Notes under the pieces: generated by a model
What the model saw: only the letters and a program-made list of their open reading frames with translations
What the model was told of the DNA's origin: nothing
Database searches by the model: none
Program-made: the position numbers and the translations under genes
Assembly: GCF_021155775.2 (NCBI RefSeq)
Contig: NC_060235.2
Coordinates: 2,097,501-2,161,500, forward strand
From: Neodiprion pinetum
Taxonomy: Eukaryota; Arthropoda; Insecta; Hymenoptera; Diprionidae
Length of the DNA: 64,000 bases
Reading direction: 5' to 3'
Shown: one piece after another, positions 37,524 to 48,973 of the stretch
How positions within the stretch are numbered: the stretch's first letter is position 1
How the letters are laid out: each line of letters starts with the position of its first letter

Positions 37524-40500
37524 ATGAAAACGCAGTTGCTACAGTCAAAGAAGGTGAGCTACATTTTCAGTGAAATGTATAAATTTAATTATACTATTCT
37601 TGTAAATGCGGAAAGGAAAATCCCACTCACGTGACATATATACGTATATTTCTACACTTGGTATGAAAATAAATCGACGATATTTGGATTTTCACTTCAT
37701 CCGGAACTGCACGCGCAGCCGCTATATGTAAACATCTGATTTCTTGCGGCCCTTTCCTTAAGGAGAAAGCCAAGTCGTGTCGTTCTGTTATATCTATATG
37801 TATCATTGAAAGCCGGTCGCGAGAACCGTTTGATTGATTTGTGGACATATATGATTTTAAAGCCGGTGATATTGCGCCTACACCTACATACTGCATTCGA
37901 ATGTTTGCACATTATACTTGTAAACGCAGCAGCGTTTCACTGCGAACAGTCACGAGCCGCATCGCGAGGCGATTATATTCTACAAACTGGATGAATTAGA
38001 AATTGACGATAATTACAGAGGAATGGGAGACGCGAAAAAAGAAGGAGATCACGACGACGCGGCAGATCGAAACACGGGTGAAACGGCAGGTTGTCCTCGA
38101 GGACGGCGAGGTGGTCGTCGACTCGGGGCCGGTCGTCACTACGAATACCACCGAGGACGTGGAACAGCAGGAGCACACGACCCACGAGGTGGGTTTTACA
38201 CGCTTTACAGAAATCCGTAAACTAACCAGGGGGAAACAACGAGTGCATGACCATTCGACGCGTGTAATTGCAGCGCAAGACTGCCGGTGATGAGCCGAAA
38301 GAGATCGAGTGGACCGAGGATCGTGCGGGTCACGAATCGTCCGGAACTCCGAGCATATTGCAAAAGGAATCTAACGAGACGGTGGTGAGGAGTAGGGAAG
38401 AGATCGAGGAACGCCTCGAGACGGAGGACCGTCAACAACTAGGCGACATCTCCGACGAGGTAATGCGACCATCGACTATTCGTTGCTCTGTACATTTTAG
38501 ATTTACCAAGTATGTATGATGAACGAAAGAATGAATGAACGCATCGTACGCGAGATGGCCAAAGCAATTAAAAATGAAACAATTGCATACCTAGGTACGT
38601 GTATTATAGGAGGTAAATTCTTTAGCCAATATTTGAACCAAAGCATTATTGTTTCTCGATCTAAATATGGTAGCTAGTCTGTATACAGATAGGTATAACA
38701 TAGGAATACAATACCCGGTATCAAATTGTCACAGTGCAAAGTGAAAGCTCTTGTGTGTAATAATAGTCAATATGTATAAAGCTTAAAGCAATTTGAAAAC
38801 TCGAACACAGCATCCGTTATATACGTTGATATTTAACAATTATAATCGATCGATGCAGATTTCTGTGCAATAAAATATCTGTCTCCTTACAAGTTTCCAC
38901 CATCGACGTTCGTATAATCAGTTATTATAGCTGCTACTATTATAATCATCGCGGTGAATCGGTGACACGCAAACATATACATGTAAACCTATGTGCACGT
39001 GTAAGATATACGGTACAGTATATGTCAGGAACGAAACACGTACAAGAAACTCTTGATCTTTTTCTCTCCGTTTTTCTCCCTCTCTTGTTCTCTCTCTCCC
39101 TTCACTTGATTCTTCGCGGTAGTCTCGGGATCAGTCTCGCGAGTCTGCGAAGGCACCGAGAGTCAACAACGCGTTACTTGTTCCGTGGGGTCGCGGACTG
39201 ACCCAGACTGATATTAACTGTGAGTTTAGATAACAACCTTGTCGCGATATTACGTACGATAGAAATTTTTCCGAAAATCGGACGGACGGTGAGACGAGTT
39301 CGCCGGCTCCAGCATCTTTACATTCGCGCAAAACTCACACCAGCTGCCCATCAAGAAACATAGTACCAAAACGATTTTCCAATCAGAAATAATTCGCAGA
39401 ACGCTAGGTATCCGCTCCGATCAATGAATCGATTGTAAAATTTGAGGCAATTACTCTTTAAGTATTCGTTAAAGCGTTCATGATCGATCTCTTCTTGTAT
39501 CGTCGTATTTGCGGGCACTCGTACTTGGAGATTCATAAATGCATATCGGTAAACGCGTTCGTGTATACATATAATATACCTCTGTTTAACAAGAACCGCG
39601 CTCAAGGTGTGACGAAAGTTGATTTACAATTAGAAGAGGGTTCATCGCTGTGCGGGTGATCCTTCTCCTGTGATCGACTTCATTTTTCCCCGCACGAGTG
39701 GTCCAGATTCTTGTTTCCTGATCATCTCTGCCGGTTTTTAGGAGTTCAAGGACGCGGTTGATCGCCAGCTGTAGCCGAGCTGGTCCGAGGCGTAGCTCCG
39801 ATGTCATCGCCCCCGATTCTGCAGGCGATTCTCGTCTTAAACTGCTCGCAGTATATATTACCCTGTTGCACGGTCCGATCTCCTCACCTTGCGGTCACGT
39901 TAGGCGTATACATTCTACTTCGTGTTCGATTCCATCGGAAATTCACGATTTTTGAATCACGCCAAGTGTACAAACTAATTCGAATGAGAATAAATTTCGT
40001 GTTTATTGCTCCCAGAGAAGTCTGCAGTTCCTCTCCGAAAAGTCTTAATCTGCACGGAACGATTCTGTGGCCGTGTACGTTACACGTCGATGAAATATTT
40101 CTCCGGTTTTTCATCTTGGGTCAAACTATAACGTTTTGAAGAAAGTCCTGAATCCGTGTGAACTAAAAAATTCAAACAAACAGTTGTAGGTGGTAATTGG
40201 TAACGGTATATTCATTATAACTCTTGAGAGCCCGTTCGTTTACACGAGTAAATTTGTATGCACAACTCATATTGTTACAATAGTTGTTTAAAGCACGAAT
40301 TGTCCTCGATTACTTTGTCATTATAAATTTAAAAAGTATACGTTGCAAATAGCGAGAAAGTCTATACAAATAAACGTTGACTCGATGAAAAAGCCGAGGA
40401 ATAATTAATACATAAACCTTAATAGCTATCGAATTCATAAATTATACGACGCGATACATCTATCCATCTACTGTACAACGTTATATCGGTATGCAAATCG

Positions 40501-43500
40501 AAAGCAGGTGCGCGACTTAACGAATGACCTTTCTTTTACGGCTCACCTTTCTGCAGATGCAAAAATAGTCGCCGACGTGAACGCTCGTGTGTATCGACGG
40601 TATCGCGGGATTAAAACATTAAATGAATTTTTCTACTATACCGTGATCATATTTACTCATAGTTATTTATCATCAGTTATATACTTTTTGAGTGAATTAA
40701 TTGTAAGATGCGATTATTGTTTTTGTTGAAAATTCATGAATTTCTTTGTATTTTGTACTCCCAGGTTTATTTGAAAGCTATTCAAACCAACAAGGGAGAC
40801 TTAAGGGCTGCTCTAGCGGAATCATCAAAGCAAGTTGTGCCTGTAACTGGACCACGTGTGGTTCAGCACACGACGAGAAGTAATAAAGTAACGGACACAG
40901 AGAACAAACTACAGAAGAGTCAAATTCAAGCCGATGGTCGTATCATTACTGAAACTAAACGTACCGTAGAACACGAGGAGGTATGTGACCAGTTAATAGG
41001 TATACTGCAATTTGAAAACCTGTCCCTAGAAATGATTAATGGCTTGGTTACAGGTAAATGACGACGAGGTGCCAGATGATAAGGAGGCAGTAGATTATGG
41101 GGACGATGAAAAGGAAGTGAGAAAAGAAGGGTCTCACAGGTTTTTAAAACAGAAAGACGAAGAGCTGGTTGACTACGTTTCAGGTGGAGAAAGAGTTGCT
41201 CGTGAGATGCGATTCGTCTCTGAAAACACTGAGGGAGAAAGGACAGGAGATTGGCCTCCAGTTCCTACAACGATGCGGACCACGCGCCTCCATAAACACT
41301 CTGGTATTCAAAAATGACACTCTTGGTATTAGACTTTACAGAGCTTAAACTTTTCTCGTATTTGAAATAAGAGGTTTCCAGGTCTCCCAGAAAATGTGCC
41401 TATCAGCCGTAAAGATGCGCTGACCAAAAAGCCTCTGGACTTGGAAGAGGAGGATGAGGCGAGGAAAGTGGAGACATCAAAGTGGCTTGAGAGCCATTTT
41501 GGAAGCGAATCTCGCTCCTCTCACGGCTCCTTGGACTTGGACGACCCACCTGTTCAAACTGGAACCAATACGAGCTTCATCAATGTAACCATGAAATCTC
41601 TACCGATGTCTCCCTCGAGAGATCGAGACAATGGCTGGGACAGAAACCACCTAAGTACATCGTACTCTAGTCATCAGCAGACTCCGACCAAGAAGACGGA
41701 TAGGCGAGACTCGAGTTCTTCAGCTGGGTACTATCACGGGATTAGTGAATGGTCTGAAAGATATCAGAACCAAAATATGGCAGGTTGGTGAATACAATCA
41801 TTTACATTTTTCATTTTTTGTGCACATATTAACGAAACGTCGTTGATTTTGTTTTTAGAAAAGCACAACTTGCAGGTATCCAATACGTCAATGAACTCTT
41901 ACCCGGAAAATGCCCGAAGCAACGGACATCAAGAAGCTGGAAGAAATCCAGTTGATTGGACATATTCAAACAGTTATGGATCGTCGCGTCACCAGCATCA
42001 TGAATTGAGGAATAAAATTGAACTGCAGGATACACCGGAAGCGCCCTCACCCCCACTACGTCGAAGAGCTAGAGAACAAGTAATTAGCTTGTCAATAAGT
42101 GTCCCTGACGAGTTTCGAGGAAACAAAATAACGGTGTGTATTTTCTAGCTCTTGGCCAGACAAGAAGAAAAAAATCAGAATATAGGACGAGTAGGCAGTC
42201 CAGTTAATGTTGTACAACGAACATGGGAAAACCGGAGCCGTGCCATACAAAAAGAAGAATTTGCAACCCGTAGCGATAAGATTCCGAGCCCTAAAATCTC
42301 TGGTGGATCTCGTTCTACATCACCAATTCCAGCTCAGCCTCCACCAAATCAAGTAACGAAAGCAATACCTCAACCAGTCAACACTCGGACTCCAAAAGGT
42401 GACGTTTCAATCGCGTTGATTAGAAGAAAAGTTATTTTGCAAAAAGTTCTTGCAAAACTCATATCTAAAGTAAGAATCTCTGTTCTTAGCAACAAGCAAT
42501 TCGAAATACAAGATTGGCGAGTCTTTTCGAAAGCTGGTAGGCAAACTACGATCAGCGAGCTCGGAGAGGAAAACCAAACGGAACAATACAGCTTCGTCTG
42601 TAACGCAGACTGACCACACATCAACTTATCTTCAGTATAATGTTATTGATAAAAATATACCTCTGGTGACTCAGTCGGATTTAGAAAACGAACCGCCGGA
42701 ACGACCACCGCGATCCCCAAAAGCAGCTAAAGCACATTGGCAGCAATCTAATGAAGGAGGTCCACCTGTCCACAGATATTACTTGGGTGAGGATCCATTC
42801 GGAGGGAGCATTTATGGACGTGAAATGGGATACAGCGGCTCCAAACCTACAAGCAGACATCATCAACAGTCAAGTCGACAAGATGCTGAGCCAAGGTAAA
42901 CATCACTCTGATATTTGTAGCAATTTTTACATCAGGCCAGAAACACTCGAGGAAAATATAATATTTAGCATATGTAGTGTCTTGAGTATTACCTATTATG
43001 CACAGAGTTGAGCCTGCAAGTTCTATCGGTCGATTCAGCAAGTCTACAAGTCGATTGGCAAATGAGTATGACAGAAACGAACAGTTCCGGAGCACACAAA
43101 CCCTGCCACGGAAGTTGCACACCCAAAACAGACAACCATATGCATCATCCTCAACATTGACGCGGCCCCGTTCCAATCAAAGACAGCAAAAGTCTCAATC
43201 TCCACCAGCGATAACGCACTCAATAAATAATAATCGGCAGTATGGAAGTATGATAAATATTTCTATCAAGAACACAGTGACTTCGTCGAAGTTAGCAGCG
43301 AATAATGCAAGCCCAGTGCCAAGTAAACCTGAAAGAACTTATAAATCGTCATTATTGAGAAGCAAAAGCTTCAACGTCGAAGCCAATAGAGAAGCAAACG
43401 ATCCTTCTGTTCCCTACAAGTCGAATTTGCAACTTAACCGTCTGGATGAAACTCCACCACTAAAAAGTCCCGGAATTTTGGCAAGCATAAGCCGTAGTAA

Positions 43501-43537
43501 TCGAGATTTATTTAAGGCAGCAAAGTATGAATACTGA
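37524..43537 (+). CDS. Uncharacterised conserved-looking protein, 886 aa
   Basis: Ten exons: 37524-37553, 38021-38188, 38274-38459, 40765-40980, 41054-41303, 41382-41783, 41859-42079, 42149-42398, 42490-42895 and 43006-43537; 2661 nt in phase. The start is an ATG in a 10-codon first exon (MKTQLLQSKK) with a strong GTGAGC donor. Residues 11-300 are charged and repetitive with heptad-like stretches (TRKKKEITTTRQIETRVKRQ, EEIEERLETEDRQQ, DGRIITETKRTVEHEE). Residues 300-886 are polar and proline/serine-rich. Islands that look structured and constrained are KIGESFRKLVGKLRS (about 580-595) and RYYLGEDPFGGSIYGRE (about 665-682). No signal peptide, membrane helix or catalytic domain is visible. The composition suggests a cytoskeletal or scaffold protein, but that is inference and I cannot name it. 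An intron of 2.3 kb splits exons 3 and 4. Confidence 0.85.
38460..40764 (+). other. Intron 3 of the 886-aa gene
   Basis: A 2305-nt AT-rich intron with no supported exon or repeat. Open frames at 38962-39201 and 39758-40139 have no protein-like pattern. It could host an alternative promoter. Confidence 0.6.
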
Positions 43538-44786
43538 TATTTGCATTTACAAGATGATACTTTGACTGCCAAAAGATTAGCTTGGAATGATGATTTATTT
43601 GCCATTGAAAAAAATTACTTCTCTCTATACATCCCAGAGACGAATTAAAAATTTCATGCGTAATGTAGTGACTGTTATATAACCAAAATATATGTAAACA
43701 TACATAATCTGTAAGAAAGCTGCAGATAAATATTGCCACTGTAACAAATGAGTTTCGTTTTAATTGTGTATGCCAGAATAATTATTTATATTACGATTTG
43801 GCATCAAAATTCTCACTACATCATTGGTATTTTCAGCTCTCGATCAGAACAGTAGCTCAGACAGGTGATTGATGATATGTGCCTTGAAAGATCATTCTAG
43901 TAGGATTAAATTTATGCTTTGCAACCGATTAATTACATAAGTAACGTCACAGGTTTAGACAATTGTAACTTTGTAAAGTATCGTCGAGTGACTAATGTAA
44001 TATTTTTTTGTTACACAATAATAATGACGTTTAAAGTGTTTAGAATTGAAAGATTAACGTAGTTGCTGAATAATTTACATAAAGGATACATGGAGAAATT
44101 GGGTACTGTAACAACAGTTTTTGTTCTGAATCCAAGTCTCTTTAGTAAATGAACAGTATCAATGCATACACGATCAATTACTTTTACTTTGTTGTATCTT
44201 CACATAATTTGATATTCGTTTTTAGTAAGACCTGTATTTTATGACCCAGCCAATACTCAATTAATAATAGCAAGAAATGTAACAAATGTTATTCTGTATA
44301 GATATATTCACCCAATATTGATTCATACTCAGATATCTTTAGATATATCAATCATGTTCTAACCAAATTTTTTAATTATTAATTACGTGTTATGTTTAAT
44401 ACTCGTAATATACATCATATCAATTTGCAATATCAAAGGATACTCTATATTATGTATATTATGATTAGTTGTAGGCCTCAAATTTCATAATTCATTGAAT
44501 ATTTATTGTCGCAATAATGAAATAAAAGTGAGAGTAGCAAGTTATTGGTGAAATTATTCTCTAATAATTCCAGTTTCAACATCTTTCAATTCAAATGACT
44601 AAATACAATTAATATGAAGTAGTTTAATACGACTTTAAAGAGAAATATGTATTTATATACAGACCGAGTATATGTACAATATAATAAGTCAATAAAATAT
44701 TCAATATTTTTTTACCTTTATTCTATTCTCAAACTTGTAATCATCTGACTCCTGAACGTATTGGTTTTAGGTAGTAAAGTAGCTCA
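43538..44786. other. 3' UTR of the 886-aa gene and VKOR 3' side
   Basis: AT-rich sequence with an AATAAA on the plus strand at 44521-44526, a plausible end of the 886-aa gene about 1 kb after its stop. On the minus strand, AATAAA at 44722-44717 is a good poly(A) signal for VKOR. No gene is seen. Confidence 0.5.
44717..44722 (-). terminator. Poly(A) signal of VKOR
   Basis: TTTATT on the plus strand (AATAAA on the minus strand), 65 bases after the VKOR stop codon. Confidence 0.45.
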
Positions 44787-45766
44787 TTAGTTGGCCTTTC
44801 TTTTCTTTGGACTGCCTTCAGACAAAAGATTAAATTTACGGACCGCAAGAGTTAAATTAGCAGCGTTGACCAAGTAAGTACTAATGCAGACAACGCATAT
44901 GTCTTGCAACTTGTAGAGGATAACGGCGAGGTAAACTGAACCCATGTTAGCCAGGACCCCCAAAATCAGGAGCATTGTAGTTGCAGCAAGCGTATTAGAG
45001 ACACCTGTGAAGAAGGGAAACACATAATAATTTTCAACATCTAAGGATTTGGAATAAGTTTAAATCAGTATATACTAATACTTTGTGCATTTATAGAATG
45101 TCAATGTGTCTCGTTTTTAGAGTAAAAAAACAAAACTGAAGAAAAGCATACTTAGTAATGCGAAATTGACGAAAAAGACCAGTCCATAGATGCTGTTGGG
45201 AAAATAGAACGGCGAATTCTCTGGAATGATGCCAAATCCTTTTCCATATCTGAAAAGCCATTTAAAAAAATGTACTACAGAACAAATATTACGACTCCCA
45301 GATTTTCAGTTTTGTAACAATGACAATTTGTACAAACACACTTGAAGGTTGATAACAGATTGTTGACGTTTTACTAGTTTTTACATTAGTTGCAGCATGG
45401 ATTGTTCATCACTAGACAGATGGAAAAACACTTGAGAAGAATTAAAAATTTTGTGGAATAGCAACCTGCAGCCAACTTCAATTCGGCAACGCGATAAGCA
45501 CGTTGGTTTTTATAGGGCATGTTAAAACTACAGGCTGGGTCATGAACTTTGATGCGATAATTCTTGGAAGAATAACGTGAAACTACTCACTCAGACATGA
45601 AGGCTTTGGTGCAACTGATATGTTCGCTGATATCACACATGGCTTCGTAGGAACTGTCGTGTTCCTTCGATGTTTCAACGATGTATGCATAGTAGGATAA
45701 TGCAAATCCAACAATGCACGATGACACTATCCCCGCATTTATTTTACTCACCGAGTTGAACAGCAT
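44787..45766 (-). CDS. Vkor: Vitamin K epoxide reductase complex subunit 1, 163 aa
   Basis: Three minus-strand exons, 45766-45591, 45249-45152 and 45004-44787, sum to 492 nt in phase. The four family cysteines are present: C44 and C52 in CDISEHISC, and the redox pair C128/C131 in DICVVCIS. YGKGFGI and NSIYGLVFF also match VKORC1. Four hydrophobic segments are visible, and the C-terminus KRKAN fits the KXKXX retrieval signal for the endoplasmic reticulum. At 163 aa it equals the human enzyme in length. The reaction is reduction of vitamin K epoxide and quinone by thiol exchange in the ER membrane. The frame stays open upstream to an ATG at 45988; M45766 was chosen because the following residues align with the first helix of the family. 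Confidence 0.95.
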
Positions 45767-46948
45767 GTTTGAATTTCGAACGCACACTGCACGAGCACCG
45801 AAAATTGACACACTATACAAACCGCCGCCGCCGCTATGAGCAAAGTACATCGGGCGAATGTAAGGAAATACTAAATACGCCCCACCATCGCGGTTCGCGG
45901 CTGCTACGCAGCTACAGGTTGCTTCTCGGGTCCGGCGCACACATGCGCCGGCTTTGACGTGGATTAAGAAGATTAAAGCGATGGACACAGTGTCATCTGT
46001 GAATAGCAGATTTCATTGATCGATATATCAATCGATGACTTTAACCTACTTGCGCATGAATAGCCATTGAATATTTTAAATTACTAGACTTTGCTCGAGG
46101 CAGCGTACTGAGCAATTTATTACATGCTCAATGAACATCACTCCGAAATCATAGTGACATTATTTCCAAGTAAATGTCATAACTTCATATTGTGTATAAT
46201 AACGAGAATGCAGAAACTATTTTGAAAGGCTTGAAATTTGGTTTGAAGTAATAAGGCTTCGATTTAAAATTCATATTAATTTTTTGTTTATTGATTTTAA
46301 TCGACAGAACAATGTAAAACGATATGTGGAATATTTTAATGATAAAAAAAAACAAGAAAAAATAAAAAAATAAATGTAATTTCCTCTCTTCACTATATGA
46401 CGTCCTTTTCTGAGACTACGCTATCAAAGCTCCTATTTTTACACAAATTTTATTGGATACATCGAGTATAAATACTTAGAGACAAACATTAATCGACTCA
46501 GCTTCCTAGAATAATTTTATAGTATAATCATGGTTAGATTTACATTTGCAAAACCTGATCTTCGGTTTGCGCATAGAGTCATTATAAGTCTAACGATGTG
46601 TAACACATTTTTTCCTCTTTTCTTACATGTACATTATATAATGAAAGATAATTGTCCTTGGCATGGATTTCGAATAGGATAATTATTAATTTATCAGGCA
46701 GAAGATAATCTCACTGATATCGAGCACTCGTTGATAATAAACAATTTCATTGATAATTATACATAGAAGAAAATAAAATGATGATTCTGTTTTTACTTAC
46801 CTATGTATATGTATGCAACATTTATGGTCATGTAAATTGTAAGTGGGGGAAAAATTATTTGTATATAGTTTGCATTATGTTATATTATATTTGTTGCAGG
46901 CTTAGAAAATAAAGTTTTGCTTTGTGGTAGGTGGAACGTTCGTGTTTT
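45767..46948. other. VKOR promoter and Ubc9 3' region; no gene seen
   Basis: GC-rich sequence at 45780-45960 sits directly above the VKOR start and probably holds its promoter and 5' UTR. The rest is AT-rich with several long A and T runs. No exon is supported. Confidence 0.5.
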
Positions 46949-48030
46949 TTATTCTTGCGGTGCCATTGCTCTTGCCTGCGCCTTCACTCGTTTTTCATAT
47001 TCCAAACGATTCTGGCTGCAATAATTGAGTTTCAATAAGTGATGTTGTCGCTGTAGACTTGGAAAAAAAAAACTCAATCTATGCCTCGTTGAGTACTCAC
47101 CAGTAAATAGTGTAAGCTTCTGCTTGGGCGGGATCTTTAACGTTTGGTTCATTAAGTAAATCTTGGATTCCTAGCAAGATTTGCTTGATTGTTATGGCTG
47201 GTCGCCAGTCCTTTTCTTCATCTAGGAGAGATAGGCATACAGTACCAGAAGGGTAAACATTAGGATGAAAAAGTGGGGGCTCGAATTTGCATTTTGGCGG
47301 ACTGGAAGGATAGTCGTCTTTGAATATCATTCGCAACTTGTACAGCCCGCCTTCCCATGGAGTCTACAAAGAAAATTACCATCAGATTTTAATAAATTCA
47401 AGGCAGATTTTTAGGAGCAACGACTTGCAATATCTTACAGTTTTCTTTCCAGGTATAGCACATTCCCAGCTCATCAAATTAAGTGTTCCATCTGGATTTT
47501 TTGTAGGCCGAGCTACAAAGCCCTGTAAGTAAACAAATGAAATTCAAAATCTGGCCGCCTCTGGGTGTTTGTAACAAATTTTGAGCATGTCACATACAGC
47601 CTCGGATCTCAGCACAAGTAATTCGATAAATGAAGATACCCAAAAGGAATAAGAGATAGGTTAGGTTTGGTTATCTGGTTTCAGAAGAAAAATTTTCCCA
47701 TTCAAAAACAAAAAAAATTTAGACCACTTGAGGTAAAAACGATGAGATCGACCTGTGCACTTTTTACATGTGTGTGCGTGTGTATGTGGACGACAATCTT
47801 TCATGACATGATTTATGTATTCGGAGGGTTTATTATGCCCTTACGGCCAGGTAATAATGGGAGGGATGGTTGACTAGGTAAAATGGTTAACTTGGGACCA
47901 TCCAAATGACCCGGTTTCATCCAAAAGTGCAATGCAGTAATAGAAGTGACAAGATAATACTTACAAATGGATGGTCTTTCCTCCATGCTTTTCTCTCCTC
48001 AGCGAGTCTAGCGATCGCGATGCCTGACAT
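46949..48030 (-). CDS. lwr: SUMO-conjugating enzyme Ubc9 (lesswright), 159 aa
   Basis: Four minus-strand exons, 48030-47965, 47522-47439, 47363-47101 and 47015-46949, total 480 nt. The protein starts MSGIAIARLAEERKAWRKDH and ends KAQARAMAPQE. The active cysteine C93 lies in YPSGTVCLSLL, preceded by the HPN motif (LFHPNVYPSG), and the basic N-terminal SUMO-binding helix is intact. Ubc9 accepts SUMO from the E1 enzyme and transfers it to lysines, often in the psi-K-x-E motif, mainly in the nucleus. Length is one residue more than human UBE2I. The stop codon TAA lies inside an AATAAA on the minus strand (46953-46948). The gene is head to head with the SPATA20 homologue, 943 bp apart. Confidence 0.98.
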
Positions 48031-48973
48031 TAAATCTGCAAAATTAGTCCAAGCTTAGCAAGGCTCTCCGTGAGCTTAATCGCCGCGGCACGTGGTTATT
48101 TGGTTGTAATGTTAGCACTTTGGTACACACACCGTAGGTTCGAATGCCTTGGCACTTCCTAAGCCCGAAATCCGAATTTCGCAACGACTCTACGCTTTTT
48201 AGCGGCAATGACAAATACGATGAACCATGGAGAACGCAGTGTGTTCCGATTTTTGATGTGCAGTGTGCACTTTTCTACTGTGCTCAAAGCGTTTTCAATT
48301 GGCTGCACTGAGTGCGTTTTCCCTAGATTTACGCCTTTGCCATTAGTTGAAAATTAGGGAAATTGCATGCGCACCCAGTGCAGCCAATTAAAAACGGATA
48401 TGCATTTATTTCCCACATTTTCAAAATGAAGGAGCTGAAAGGCTTGTGCTTATCTGATTAATCCGTATTGAAAAACCAGCTGATCGACAGCTTTGTCCAA
48501 GCCTTTCTTTTCGAAAAGTTGGGAAACAAAAAATTGCACCATTATCAAATTATCCCTAGGAATCCTGGGTGATAACGTCGATCCTTCGACCGGATGTAAG
48601 CTACTTTGTATGAGGAGTATTTAACACCACGTTGCGGTTCTCAGCTGGTTACATAGCCACGGGGAAAAGGTAGGTCAAACGTCAAAAACTATCATCAAAA
48701 CTGTCAGACCAAATGCAAAATAGTGTATGTGATAAATATTTATACGCACTAACATGCGAACGAATTGGTATAGGCTTTGGTATAGGTATACGTGCCATAT
48801 ATAATCATGTGTAAATAAAATTGCGCATACACGCAACACGTATACCTATGAACGTTATTATCTTTTTCTCACTTTGCGATAAGGTTAATTTGAAACTCGT
48901 TATATAATTATTCAAGTGAAAATTACTCAATAATTATTATTTATAATATTATATTTTAACACATATGTATGTT
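48031..48973. other. Divergent upstream region of Ubc9 and SPATA20
   Basis: No exon is seen. The region contains a hairpin-forming inverted repeat (48290-48396) and AT-rich sequence toward the SPATA20 start. It should include both promoters, but no motif stands out. Confidence 0.5.
48290..48396. repeat. Short-spaced inverted repeat with about 36-41-bp arms
   Basis: CGTTTTCAATTGGCTGCACTGAGTGCG...TTTTCCCTA (48290-48325) pairs with the complement of 48356-48396, which reads CGTTTTTAATTGGCTGCACTGGGTGCGCATGCAATTTCCCTA. There are two mismatches and one 5-base indel. The spacer is about 30 bases. The element could form a hairpin in DNA or RNA. Confidence 0.8.

Noticed and set aside
48120..48160. 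Possible tRNA T-loop (GGTTCGAATGCC)
   Set aside because: No acceptor stem, D-arm or anticodon arm could be placed around it.
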